Shown: one piece after another, positions 24,361-34,744 of the stretch | Layout of the letters: every line of letters starts with the position of its first letter | How positions within the stretch are numbered: position 1 is the first letter of the stretch | NCBI RefSeq assembly: GCF_040954835.1 | Contig: NC_090698.1 | Location: forward strand, 6,818,501 to 6,882,500 | Direction: 5' to 3' | Length of the DNA stretch: 64,000 bases | DNA from: Lepisosteus oculatus | Lineage: Eukaryota; Chordata; Actinopteri; Semionotiformes; Lepisosteidae | Notes under the pieces: generated by a model | What the model was told of the DNA's origin: nothing | Seen by the model: only the letters and a program-made list of their open reading frames with translations | Databases searched by the model: none | Translations under genes and position numbers: made by a program

Positions 24361-24656
24361 TCAAAATTTCCCTCTTCTGGGATATGACCTCTATTACAAA
24401 TTAGCTGCCAAATTACCTACAGAATATCATACACACATTTGGAAAGTACACCAGAACTGGAATACACTTACACTGGTGGACAATGGTGTTATTCATCACA
24501 TGCGCTGGATCTACTGTAATCTGGTGGTCTCATTTCACAATGTGGACTTGTGGTGTACTTTACACGTGGAGGGTTATTTTTGTTAGCAGACGCCCAATGT
24601 GACGTGTTAGATGGGGATTGTGTTCAGTGACCGTTTTAGTGTTTGGTTTCCATCTT

Positions 24657-24662
24657 AATAAA
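24657..24662 (+). terminator. Polyadenylation signal of the SCAN-zinc-finger gene
   Basis: AATAAA lies about 300 bases after the stop at 24360. It is the first canonical signal downstream. Confidence 0.55.
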
Positions 24663-25012
24663 ATTGATGTTATTGTCAGTATTTGGGGATCTTGCAACGT
24701 GTATTGTTTGTATCCAGTGGATGTGTAATACTTCCATGGAAGATCAAGAAAAAGAGAATGAAATGTTTTGTGAAGCCCAACTCTGATTTACTGACTTTTT
24801 GGGTTGGAATGGGCCATCGCTAATTATTTTGGTTACCTCCTCTGCTGCTGATTGCATCTCCATTTGTCTCACTTCTAAAAACATCAGCAGTGTAGGTAGA
24901 GGGGTTGGTATGTGGCTTCCTCAGAACAAGTATCACTAAAATTGACATGTTCTGTGAACATGTCCAGCTCTTTCTGTCCAGGGCTGTAAAACACTGCCTC
25001 AAGCAAAACAAA
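24663..25012. other. No gene seen
   Basis: The short interval between the zinc-finger gene and the Tc1 element shows nothing recognisable. Confidence 0.5.
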
Positions 25013-25392
25013 CAGTTGTGAGAACAAGTTTGTGAACCCTTTGGAAATATCTGGATTTCTGCAGGAATGGCTCCAAAAATGTGATCTGATCTTTATCTAA
25101 GTCATAATAATAAATAAGGACGGTCTTATTTAACAAACAACCCACACAACATTTTACATTGTCATCTCTTTATTGAATAAATGGTTTAAACAATCAAGGT
25201 CATTTCTGGAAAAAGTATGTGAACCTCTAGGATAATGACATCTTGAAAAGAGGGTGATTGCAGTCAGGTATTCCAATCAATGAGTCAGGTGTCCTAATCA
25301 ATTCAGGTGTGGGTTCGACCTGCCCTGCCGTATAAAACAATCACCCAGTTTTGGTTACCTGCTCTTCACAACAGAATTCTGTTGAAGTGCAA

Positions 25393-26225
25393 AATGGCCT
25401 GATCAAGATTTCAGAGGACCTCAGAAGAAGAGTTGTTGAAGCTCATAAGACTGGAAAGGGTTTCAAAAGGATTTCTAAAGACTTTGGCCTTCACCAGTCC
25501 ACGGTCAGGCAGAGAGTTTACGAGTGGAAGAAATTCAGCACCGTTGCTCCTATCCCTAGGAGTAGGCATCTACAAAGATCAGCGCAAGGACACGCCGTAC
25601 AGTCCTCAAACAGGTGACAAAGAACCCTAGGGTGACAACTAAGGGTCTGCAGGCATCTCTTGCACTTGATAACATCTGTGTTCAGCAAGAGCGGTGTTCA
25701 TGAGAGGTTACCACGGAGGAAACCACTGCTCTCCTGCCTGTATCAAGTTCACTAAAGACTACCTTGATGTTCGACAGTACCACTGGAACAATGTTTTGTG
25801 GACAGATGAGACAAAAGTTGAACTTTTTGGTAAATGTACACAGCGTTATGTTTGGAGAAACAAAACACCACATACCAACACCAAACCCTCATCCTAACTG
25901 TGAAACGTGGTGGAGGGTGTATAATGGTGTGGGGCTGCTTTGTTGCCTCAGGGCCTGGACAGCTTGCAATCATTGAGAGACCAATGAATTCCATGTTGTA
26001 TCAGGAACTTCTACAGCAGAATGTCAGGGCATCTGTCTGCGATCTAAAATTCAAAAGCCGTTGGGTCATGCAACATGACAATGATCCAAAACACAGGAGT
26101 AGAGTAGAGTGGCTCAAACAGAAGAAATGCCGTATTTAAGAATGGCCAAGTCAGTCCTGACTTCAATCCCATTGAAATGCTGTGGCATGATCTAAAGCAG
26201 GCCATTCAAGCAAGACATGCCAAAA
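25393..26225 (+). pseudogene. Tc1 transposase pseudogene, N-terminal and catalytic parts
   Basis: In shifting frames the plus strand reads a helix-turn-helix start (ISEDLRRRVVEAHKTGKGF, KRISKDFGLHQSTVRQRVYE), then HWNNVLWTDETKVELFG (first catalytic Asp), CIMVWGCFVASGPGQLA, QHDNDPKH (second Asp) and DFNPIEMLWHDLK (third acidic position). At least three frame changes and several stops separate the blocks, so no active enzyme is encoded. The reading stops after QARHAKK, where the first nested insertion begins. The C-terminal piece resumes at about 27635. Confidence 0.85.
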
Positions 26226-26240
26226 AAATACTGAAATATA

Positions 26241-27630
26241 TGTAGTGTGCTCTCTGAAGCCACCAGTTCTGTAGGGTTTGGGCATTTACGGGGACAATTC
26301 TTAATTGTCCGTAAATCACAAAATGATTCTTTTGATGGCTTTAGAATCCAACCATGCGATATAACTCAAACAACGCACACACACACACACACACACAGGT
26401 ACTAATACACGAGGATACATTTATTGATACATAGAATATGCATGTAAACCTAACAGATCTTATCGAGAGGGTTATCAGAGTACAAAAGGTATATATTCAG
26501 TCAGTTATAAAGAGTTACATATATCAAGAGGACATACGTTCAGTATATCATTCATTTAGACCGTTTCGTAAATGCGCTTGGTTATAACTTCTACATTGGA
26601 TACTCAAAACAAGTACATAACTCTTAGGAATTAAATTGATATCAACTGGTTGGGATAACAATTGAATTCTCGAGCTGTAATGCATTGAAGTTGAATACTC
26701 ATCCAATCTCTGGGGATTCAGATCTCCTGCGGGCTCTCTGGCTCTGTGCCAGGCTGTGCTGTGCGGCTTGCGATGGTGCGCTGCTGATGCTCACTGACCG
26801 GCTAGTTAGTGTTGGCTTTAACTAGCACAGTTTGTGCACAGGAGAAAAGATGACTGTGGGTCCCAGCAGGTCAGGAAGAGGACCGGTTCGTTCCTGATGA
26901 AGCGCTAGTTCTGAATAGTGATTCAGCTGTCCACAGTTCCGACCTGTTCACAAGGCCTGCAGCTGATGCTAACCTCGGGTGGATCCTCTGGTTACTCTCT
27001 GGCAACCTCCGCTCTCGACTCTTAGAACAAAGGAAAGTTCTGGCACTCGGACACACTGGCCGTTCCGTGGTTGTCTGGGCTGAGTCTCAGGATGGTCAGG
27101 AGGCGCACTGCAAGAATGTCCTGCCCTTGGGAGCCTTCTGCTCCTGGGCCGTCCTGCCCTGGAATTCTCCTTTGAGATTCTCCCTTTCAGAAAAGTCCAC
27201 TACAGGCTCTCTGTGTTGCCTGTTTTTACCTGGAGGAACTTCAGCTCGTTCATTGGCTGAAAGTTCCATGGGCATCAGAGTCCCACATGGGTTACTCGGC
27301 CCTACCAGTCCCTGATTGGTTGATCAAGGTGAGATATGAGTAATTTACTCCTGACACCTAGGAATGCAGTCCAGATGTCCATCTGGCACTCCCTAGACAG
27401 ATAGGCGCCAATGGATGACCATTGATCATGATAGCCAGGCTTAGCTAAGTGCATCCCCCTTTGGGAGCTGTCCCTTATCAAAAGAAAACATCTTTAAATC
27501 AGCCTGCATGAATAGTTTCTCTGTGGCTGCACCACAGAGATGAAGAGAGAGATGGGGCCTCATTTGGGAAAGCACAGCAACACTTAATTCTGTCTTATTA
27601 ACAAGCATTGCCGCTACATATATAATGAAC
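26241..27630. mobile_element. Insertion inside the Tc1 element (unidentified family)
   Basis: CTGAAATATA occurs just before the insert (about 26231-26240) and again just after it (about 27625), where transposase sequence resumes; this looks like a target-site duplication. The insert begins TGTAGTGTGC and near its right end has CGCTACATATA, a short possible inverted terminus. It contains an AC microsatellite at about 26376-26397. No coding domain was recognised. Confidence 0.5.
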
Positions 27631-27634
27631 TGAA

Positions 27635-27730
27635 CTGAAATATACAACGAACTGAAACAGTGTTGTATAGAGGAATGGGCCAAGATACCTCCTAACCGCT
27701 TCACCGGTCTCATCAGCAGCTACAGAAAGC
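27635..27730 (+). pseudogene. Tc1 transposase C-terminal piece
   Basis: The plus strand reads NELKQCCIEEWAKIPPNRF, then TGLISSYRK, the expected Tc1 C-terminal segment after the HAKK sequence lost at 26228. The same piece occurs inverted at about 32655-32760. Confidence 0.8.
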
Positions 27731-27732
27731 TT

Positions 27733-27990
27733 GAACTTGAACTTGAACTTTATTGCCATATGTAACCGGTACGGGTACAATTTGAATTCTTATTTACAGA
27801 AAGTCTCTCGATTGTAAAACAAGTGTAAAAAACAAAACAAAGTGCAAACAGTGCATCAAGACAATAGACAAACAATAGACAATGTGCAAGTAAACATGTA
27901 GACAGTTTGAATGTAAACAATACAGACGTGTAAACAATGACTGGAGATGTGCAATAGATAAGAAATCATAAAGAGGTAGAGAGGTAGACC
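27733..27990 (-). mobile_element. 3' end of an L2-like LINE, inserted in the Tc1 element
   Basis: On the minus strand this is LINE 3' noncoding sequence ending in a TTCAAG-type tail (CTTGAACTTGAACTTGAAC on the plus strand at about 27730). It matches 32410-32650 almost base for base in opposite orientation. The 5' end is truncated at about 27990. Confidence 0.75.
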
Positions 27991-28279
27991 TTTTGGTTGA
28001 GGTTATTGTTAAGAAAGGAGCTAGTTACTAAATATAAGGGCTCACATACTTTTTCCATCAATGACCTTGATTGTTTTAACCATTTGTTCAAAAAAAATAT
28101 GGCAATGTAAAATGTTGTGTGGGTTGTTTGTTAGATGACTGTCTTTATTTATTATTTTGACTTAGATGAAGATCAGATCACATTTATGGAGCCATTCATG
28201 CAGAAATCCATATAATTCCTAAGGGTTCATTAATGTTTTCTCACAACTGTGGTTTATTTGTGTCCACTCTCTGGTTCTG

Positions 28280-28890
28280 AGTGTCGGGACACAGCTTATA
28301 CTGTGCCTGTAAGGTTGGTCCACAGTTCAGTAACCAGGGAACGGACCCTATGTGGTCACAAAGACCCAAGACAGGGAATGAGGGAAACCCAAGGCCAGGG
28401 TCCAAAGCCAGAAGGAGAAGTCTAGAATCAAGGTCCAGGAACACGATCCAAAAGTCCAAGTCAAGAAACAGGCCCAAAATCCCCAAAACGGTTTAGGAGT
28501 CCCGGAAGAAAACAAAAGGCAAGGGGCTCAGACCATCAAACTGAACAAAACAAACCAGGAAGCAACAAGCAGACAAAACGCAGGAACGAAGATGAGGCAA
28601 ACGATGAGCAGAGAAGTAAACAGGAGCAGGAAACAAATGCAGGAACCAGGGAAGAATGTACCAAAGGCTAGATCTAGAGCGCAGAGGAATGGCAACAATA
28701 CTGAGCACTGCTCGAACAATGAGCAGGGTTTAAGTAGGCTGGAGGAGGGGAGGCATGGTGAGCTAGGGACACTAGGTGAGCATGGATTGGTTAATGACGT
28801 CAGCTTGGTCTGCACCTCTGCTGCGCAGTTAGAGCAGGCACTAGAGGTTGGGGTGCCCTCTGGTGGCGGGGTAGTGAAACGGTAACAGTA
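28280..28890 (-). repeat. Candidate LTR-like repeat
   Basis: The tract contains CCAAAAGTCCAAGTCAAGAA, a GGGTTTAAGTAGGCTGG block (inverse of an LTR-like TACTTAAACCC promoter region) and TGCCCTCTGGTGGCGGGG. Fish solo LTRs often carry these features. The ends are not clear and no target duplication was found. Confidence 0.35.
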
Positions 28891-31580
28891 CCTGAAAAGC
28901 AGCATTCAGGGACAAGAGAGGAACCCAAGTCCAGGCAGATGATCCGGCAGGTATGTGGGCAAACAGGCAGACAGGCTGTCATGGCAACTAGCAAGCAGTA
29001 AAACACAATCTGAAGTGTTGTCAAAAACAAAGCAAAGCTCATAACCGTAGAGCTTTGAGCAAAGCTCAAACTACAAGCGAGCTGCCTGCTGAAAAGCAAA
29101 GCGAGTCAAAATCCAAGTAGTAGCAATGCAGGGACTGCTGAGGCCTAGGGCTCAAAACTGTAAGACAGCACTGGCATCGTGCCAAGCCTGAACTTAAATG
29201 ACCTTTTCCCATGAGACAGGTGTGGTGGGTAGTTGCACACGGGTGGAACGGACCTCCTGCCTGAGCGCGTAGTCATGGCAACTGGCTAACTGACAGGTCT
29301 AGGTAGGTCTCTGCTAGTTGTTGTGGCAAGTCTATACTCTACATTGTTCGCTTTCTTTCAGTCTTGTCCCCAGCTTATCTCCATATGTGACTCTAAGAAC
29401 TTGCTAGCGATTTGGCCCTAGCAGTGACAAACCATGTTAAGTAGACCCATTATCTGACTTGGTGCTTTCTGCAATTTTTTTAGTTATTCTAGTTATACCC
29501 CTTTTGTGGCATAATTATAATAACAAATATTGTTTCTGTCAGAGGATTAATTAACATACAGGTCAGCATGATGGTTAGGCATTGGTGCCTTGTAGGGGTA
29601 GGGTCCTGGGTTCAATTCCAGACCTGGGATTCTTTTCCCTGTGCTTGTATATTCTGATTTGCCTAACAATAAAAATCGCCCCCTAACCCGAGCCTTAACT
29701 GCAACCCTAACTCTATGGTTATTCAAAGACAGTAGCTTGTCCTATTAATAATTCTCTATACAGTATGTAAATTTTGAATGAGCTGAATTTTTACAGCTCA
29801 GAGACCAAACTAACACCTACGTTTTTTTATTACACCTGTTCAATCTAACACCTGTTATTTGAATATACTGTACCTGCCACACCTAAGACCTGTTTTATAT
29901 TCTCGTGGTAGGTAATGTTCTTTAAAGAGTTGTAACCAGAAGTCACGTTACTGTGAGATGATCCCAGTATTGACAGTCCTGTTTCAGAACAAATAAACAA
30001 GGTTATCTCCTTATTGCTCCTCATTTTTAATTGATTCTTATTCTCTTAGTTATGCCTGTATCTTCTGCCAGTTCTGTGACTAAAACAGATCAAGTAAATA
30101 TCTTAAGAGGCTTGTAGTTCCTCTCCCACAGACATGTGTTGGTGTTAGTGACTAGTGACTTAACCACTGATAATCTATAACGTCTAACACTGACAAGTTT
30201 GTGCTCTGGGAAGAATAGGCTGTGTGTTATCTACTGTACTCCTCTAAACTTTCTATATAACCCAAACGTCTCACGAGGGTGACTTCTAAATTGGAACCGT
30301 CTCAAGAAAAGAGCTCAGGCTGTCCTGGAACCACATCAGATGTCTAATCCTTGTAGTATCCATAGTATCTGTGTACACACACAAATCTGTCTACACAGAA
30401 TGATTCTTCTTCCAGGTGCTCTCTCCAACTACAGATTCTAAAAAGAGAAGAATTACCAGATGCCCTTCACCGCGGAGTCTCTATATGTAAGCATTTCTCC
30501 TCTTCAAGAGCTTCACTTTTATGCCGTTCTGTTAGATCCAGAGCGCCGGTGTTTAAGCGTGTTTCCCACGCAAGTTGTCTGCTTTTCGCAGCTCCACATG
30601 TGGAAATCGCTGTTCAGTTTTAGACGGGGTTTCGACGCCCTCTGTTGGCTACACACAGAACTACAGCTCACTCCCGCTGCCGTCTCGTCAGTGTTCAAAA
30701 GCGTCGACTTGCACTTCAATTGATGCCGCCGTGCTGGCTGTGGTTTTCAAATGTGTCTGTTTATCCAGGATATTCCTCAGTGTTATGAATATTATAGAAC
30801 TTAGAATTTTGGTGTTCTTGTTTACCTTTCTACAGATAAGCTCAACTGGAATGTCGTCATTGCATTTTTTTTTATTCTCTACTTCAGTGTACTGTGTGCA
30901 AATTATGAATGTCTGTTTTTTCAAGAGCAGTTATAAGGCCACATACCCGACTTCCTCAGCACCGACCAGGTCATCTTAACACAAAAGTTTCCCTTGACTA
31001 TTCTGATACCCTGGCTTCCTCAGTTCCATAAGTTAGTAAAATTATTTACATTTTTTTAAGGAACTTAAAGCTACACTTAACAATGTAATGGAAGCACCCA
31101 ATTGATAAATGCCACAAGATGAAAGGCAAAATAACACCAAAGTGAAATATAAAAGTTTCAGATCTACTGCCTCGTTCTCAGTTGTCAATACAACCAGGTA
31201 ATATGAAACAGACCATTTCAGTATGATTTGTACAGATGCCCCTTTATTTATTGCTCTAAACATTTCAGTACAAAGCAAAACCCCTCAACATCCTCTCTTT
31301 TCTCTCTCTTTTCTCTCCTCCCTTCTAGAAGAATTAGAGATGTGGAAATCTCCTCTTCTGGGCTTTGTACTTTATGTGTCTTTTCCTATTTTCTTCTGTG
31401 CATTTGTGCTGTGAAATGACATTGAAAAACAGTGAAAAGGCTGCAGAAGATCCTGGTAACTGGGGAGACTAGTTAGAAAGGGTATGCCAGAAGAGAAAGG
31501 GAATAAGTGCCAATATAAACATCCAAAGGTAAAAATGAACTTCCTCCTCCTGATATGTATTAAGTGTCAGTATTGCAAGT
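28891..31580. other. No gene seen; one tRNA-SINE head near 29560-29640
   Basis: At 29560-29640 CCTTGTAGGGGTAGGGTCCT and GGGTTCAATTCC resemble a tRNA-derived SINE head. Otherwise only short open frames are present; those at 30575-30979 (+) and 31042-31278 (-) have no domains. Confidence 0.45.
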
Positions 31581-31589
31581 GTCAACAGA

Positions 31590-32650
31590 AGTATTCAATT
31601 CCATCATACCCAGTCAACTGGTGACAAAGCTCAGGGGATTAGGTCTGTAAAACTCTGTCTGCAACTGGCTGCTGGACGTTCTTATCGAGAGACCACAGGT
31701 GGTGCAGATAGGCAATAAAACATCAACACCACTCACCCAGAGCACTGGAACCCCACAAGGCTGCTGTCTGAGTCCAAGGTTGTACTCCCTATTCACTCAC
31801 GACTGCACAGCAAGACACAGCAACAACCGCATCATTAAGGTTGCAGATGACACCACTATAATAGGACTGGTCAGTGATGATGACGAGTCCACTTACAGGG
31901 ATGAAGTCGTATAGCTGCTTAGGTGGTGTCATAGCAATAACTGGACTTGAACGTAAAGAAAACGAAAGAGCTAATAGTGGACTTTTGGAGACACAGGCCA
32001 CACACTCACAGCCCACTCAGTATTGATGGAACGGAAGTGGAAACAGTCATCAGCTTTAGGTTTTTGGGAATTCACATCTCTAACGATCTAACCTGGACTG
32101 TGAACACTGAATCTATCATGAAGAAGGCTCAGCAGCGCCTTTATTTCTTGAGGTGCCTCAAGCGATGGGGGATGCCAATACATGTGTTGGTGAACTTCTA
32201 CCGCTGCACCATCGAGAGCGTCCTCACCAACGGGATCACCGTGTGGTATGGCAACACCTCTTGGCGAGAAAGAAAGACACTGCAGAGAATGGGCAATATG
32301 GCCCAGAAGATCATTGGCTGCGGTCTCACCGAGATTAAACAGCTCTATGAGGACCGCTGCCATGGTAGAATTCTGGCCATCATAGAGGACAGTCACCACC
32401 CCGGGCACACCTACACCATCACCATCTACCTCATTATAATTTCTTATCTATTGCACATCTCCAGTCATTGTTTACATTCAAACTGTCTACATATTTACTT
32501 GTACATTGTATACTGTTTATATAATATCTTGATGCACTGTTTGCACTTTGTTTTGTTTCTTACACTTGTTTTACAATCGAGAGACTTTCTGTAAATAAGA
32601 ATTCCATTGTGCCAGTACTGGTTACATATGGAAATAAAGTTCAAGTTCAA
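31590..32650 (+). pseudogene. L2/CR1-like LINE, 5'-truncated, RT C-terminal part and 3' UTR
   Basis: Broken frames read [34 protein letters not shown] (RT motif B region), then ADDTTIIG (the catalytic ADD box). The frame of 31947-32594 continues with NVKKTKELIVDF, ISFRFLGIHIS, KKAQQRLYFLRCLKRWG and VLTNGITVWYGN. At least one frameshift and stop lie between the segments. The 3' UTR runs to GGAAATAAAGTTCAAGTTCA with a TTCAAG tail at about 32640-32655. Confidence 0.8.
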
Positions 32651-32654
32651 GTTC

Positions 32655-32862
32655 AAGCTTTCTGTAGCTGCTGATCAGACCTGTGAAGCGGTTAGGAGGT
32701 ATTTTGGCCCATTCCTCTATACAACACTGTTTCAGTTCGTTGTATATTTCAGTTCACTTCATTATATATGTAGCGGCAATGCTTGTTAATAAGACAGAAT
32801 TAAGTGTTGCTGTGCTTTCCCAAATGAGGCCCCATCTCTCTCTTCAAGTTCAAGTTCAAGTT
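32655..32862 (+). repeat. Duplicated Tc1-derived flank, inverted copy of about 27505-27730
   Basis: Just past the LINE tail, about 200 bases match the reverse of the Tc1 C-terminal region and the end of the nested insert at 27.5-27.7 kb, including GGCCCATTCCTCTATACAAC and CAATGCTTGTTAATAAGACA. The match stops where a second TTCAAG tail begins (about 32850-32870). Confidence 0.8.
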
Positions 32863-32954
32863 CAAATACCAGCTCCCCAGTATTACTGTATTTTCCATGT
32901 CCTGTAACAATCATGTGACTTTCTGTAAGAAGTTTAATCGTTAGGGAGTAAACT

Positions 32955-33320
32955 GGCATTGCGGTGGCTCGGTTGCTAAGGATCTGCCCCTGTAGCTGGA
33001 AGGTTGCCAGTTCAAATCCTGCCTGCCAGGAGCAACACATGCTGCTAGGTTTGGGGAATTGGGGTGGCTCACGATCTGCGCCTGTGGCTGGAAGGTTGCC
33101 AGTTTGTATCCCGCGGCCGGCAGAGGAATCCTACTCTGTTGGGCCCCTGAGCAAGGCCCTTAACCCCAACTGCTCCAGCAGTGCTGTACAATGGCTGACC
33201 CTGCGGTCTGACCCCCAGCTTCCCTCCCTGTCTCATGGAAAGAGCAAGCTGGGGTCTGTGAAAAGATTAATTCCTAATGCAAGAAATTGTAGAGGGCTAT
33301 ACAACTGTATAGGGATAAAG
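32955..33320 (+). repeat. tRNA-derived SINE with two tandem heads
   Basis: Two similar tRNA-like heads occur in a row: GTGGCTCGGTTGCTAAGGAT..GGTTGCCAGTTCAAATCC (about 32965-33018) and GTGGCTCACGATCTG..GGTTGCCAGTTTGTATCC (about 33063-33111). A shared body then reads GGGCCCCTGAGCAAGGCCCT and CCCAACTGCTCC. Confidence 0.65.
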
Positions 33321-33337
33321 TAAAAAAGTATCCAAAG

Positions 33338-33736
33338 TGTCAGGGATCTGGCAGGTAGTTCTTTGAGGATCCTGTGCGTAGCCGTGAATTCTGGGGGATG
33401 CAGAGGCAAACAATCCAAAATCATCATCCAGAAGCAAGGTGGATAGGAGAAGCTGGAGATCAGTTTATCAGAATGAGCCGAGACAATCCGAAAGGCGGAA
33501 TCTGAGAGACGAGATCAAAAGTCCAAAAACCGGGAAATCCAACAAGAAAATAATGCTTTTCAATAGTGAGCATGGTTTGGTGCTTTAAATACTTTAATAG
33601 GGAGAGGGCCGTGGTTGGATAACTGTTCAGGAGTGAGAGTCTGTGGAAATGTGCTGGGCTCAGTCAGGAATGGGATTGTGAAACAGTGGGTTTGGGAATG
33701 TAATGGAGTCTGCGAGGGCGTGTGCAGGACATGACA
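33338..33736. mobile_element. Solo LTR with perfect 5-bp target-site duplication
   Basis: The 399-bp element starts TGTCAGGG and ends CATGACA, giving inverted TGTCA/TGACA termini. It is flanked by CAAAG at 33333-33337 and CAAAG at 33737-33741. An AT-rich TTTAAATACTTTAATAG sits inside at about 33580. It has no coding capacity. This is the footprint of an LTR retrotransposon removed by LTR recombination; the internal family is unknown. Confidence 0.8.
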
Positions 33737-33741
33737 CAAAG

Positions 33742-34390
33742 GGAAGCTATTATTCAGAATTCATTTCCAGTAACAATACTTACTATTTATTCAAGTTGTC
33801 CAAGAGCAGGAGATGCAAGGAAAACATTCACCATAATGCTCTCTTGCCTTGTGCTTTCGCAATTAAACTTTTTTTACAGTAAACCAACAATTTGTATGTT
33901 TTACCTTATGATATCCGGCAACATCTCTGACATTCAATGTCATGACTCATTAATTCTGCAGTAATTGCTGGGCTGGTGACTATGCTTACAAAGAGTACAA
34001 GGGTAACAGCTATGATTTCAGCGAAGAAAGTGCAGACTTCAAGCTTTCTTTGTTACACATTCCAATGACTAGATAACATCGTGCTGTGTAGATAAAGACT
34101 TCTATAAAGCTTAATCCACGTTTTGCCGGACAAGACACCTGCTCTCACCTGGGTGACTTGGCCCTGTGTGTCCAATTGTTTTGCAGCAGAAAACCTAATA
34201 ATTGATTATGAACATCTTAAAACATAGGACTCTGCAACTTGATAACAGGAAAAATTATATCAATTCTGTGGAACGGTATGTGATCACAAAGAATAGAGGG
34301 AAAGTGTTAATACAATCCAGAGTGGAAAAGAATTGTTTCATACAAACTGTTAAGTATGGGTAGCCTCAAATGTGCCGGGAAGCTTGATAA
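33742..34390. other. No gene seen
   Basis: AT-rich sequence without recognised features. Confidence 0.5.
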
Positions 34391-34394
34391 ATAT

Positions 34395-34740
34395 TTGCTA
34401 AATACAGTTCAGGTGGGTAGCTGCGTCAGCATGTGTAGGTTGCAAAGGAACAAGTAACAGGTTTATTCCAAGTTGAAAAGAGAAGACAGAAAACACATAA
34501 TTTCAGCCGTGGAGCTGTGATAGTCACGGTTCCGCGCGGGGTCGTGCCCCCCGCCGCCCGTTCCGTCCCCCACACCTGGGGCGCGAACCTGGGTTTCCGG
34601 TGTAACGCTACAGGGTGTTGGTGACCTCAGGCAGCTGAGGTCCCTGCTACGTGCAGTGAGGGCACTGACATCACCACACTAGCTCCGCTACAGAGCCTTC
34701 TTCAGGTGTGAGAAAGACAGGACAGTCAGCAAAGATAATG
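34395..34740. mobile_element. Foldback-type element arm, interrupted by a SINE
   Basis: The left segment (CAGTTCAGGTGGGTAGCTGC..AGGTTTATTCCAAGTTG) is nearly identical to the left arm at 4992-5112. On the minus strand the core reads CTGAAGAAGGCTC and, across the inserted SINE, CCACGGCTGAAA, so this copy keeps an intact CUGANGA element. The SINE occupies the loop of the would-be stem II. Confidence 0.6.
34515..34693 (-). repeat. tRNA-derived SINE inserted in the foldback arm
   Basis: On the minus strand TAGCGGAGCTAGTGTGG (A-box-like) and CAGGTTCGCGCCCC (B-box-like) are followed by a very GC-rich 3' part (GGGCGGCGGGGGGCACGACC). It splits the GAAGGCTC/CACGGCTGAAA hairpin of the surrounding element. 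Confidence 0.55.
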
Positions 34741-34744
34741 TAGC

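Larger units (their letters stand above)
25013..28249 (+). mobile_element. Tc1-like transposon, dead, split by nested insertions
   Basis: The ends are CAGTTGTGAGAACAAG at 25013 and the inverse CTCACAACTG ending at 28249. They belong to long terminal inverted repeats of roughly 215 bases (about 25013-25231 and 28038-28249) that share TTTCTGCANGAATGGCTCC and ACAACCCACACAACATTTTA. Intact relatives are about 1.6-1.7 kb; this one is about 3.24 kb because foreign DNA sits at about 26241-27630 and 27733-27985. Clear TA flanks are not preserved. Confidence 0.85.
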
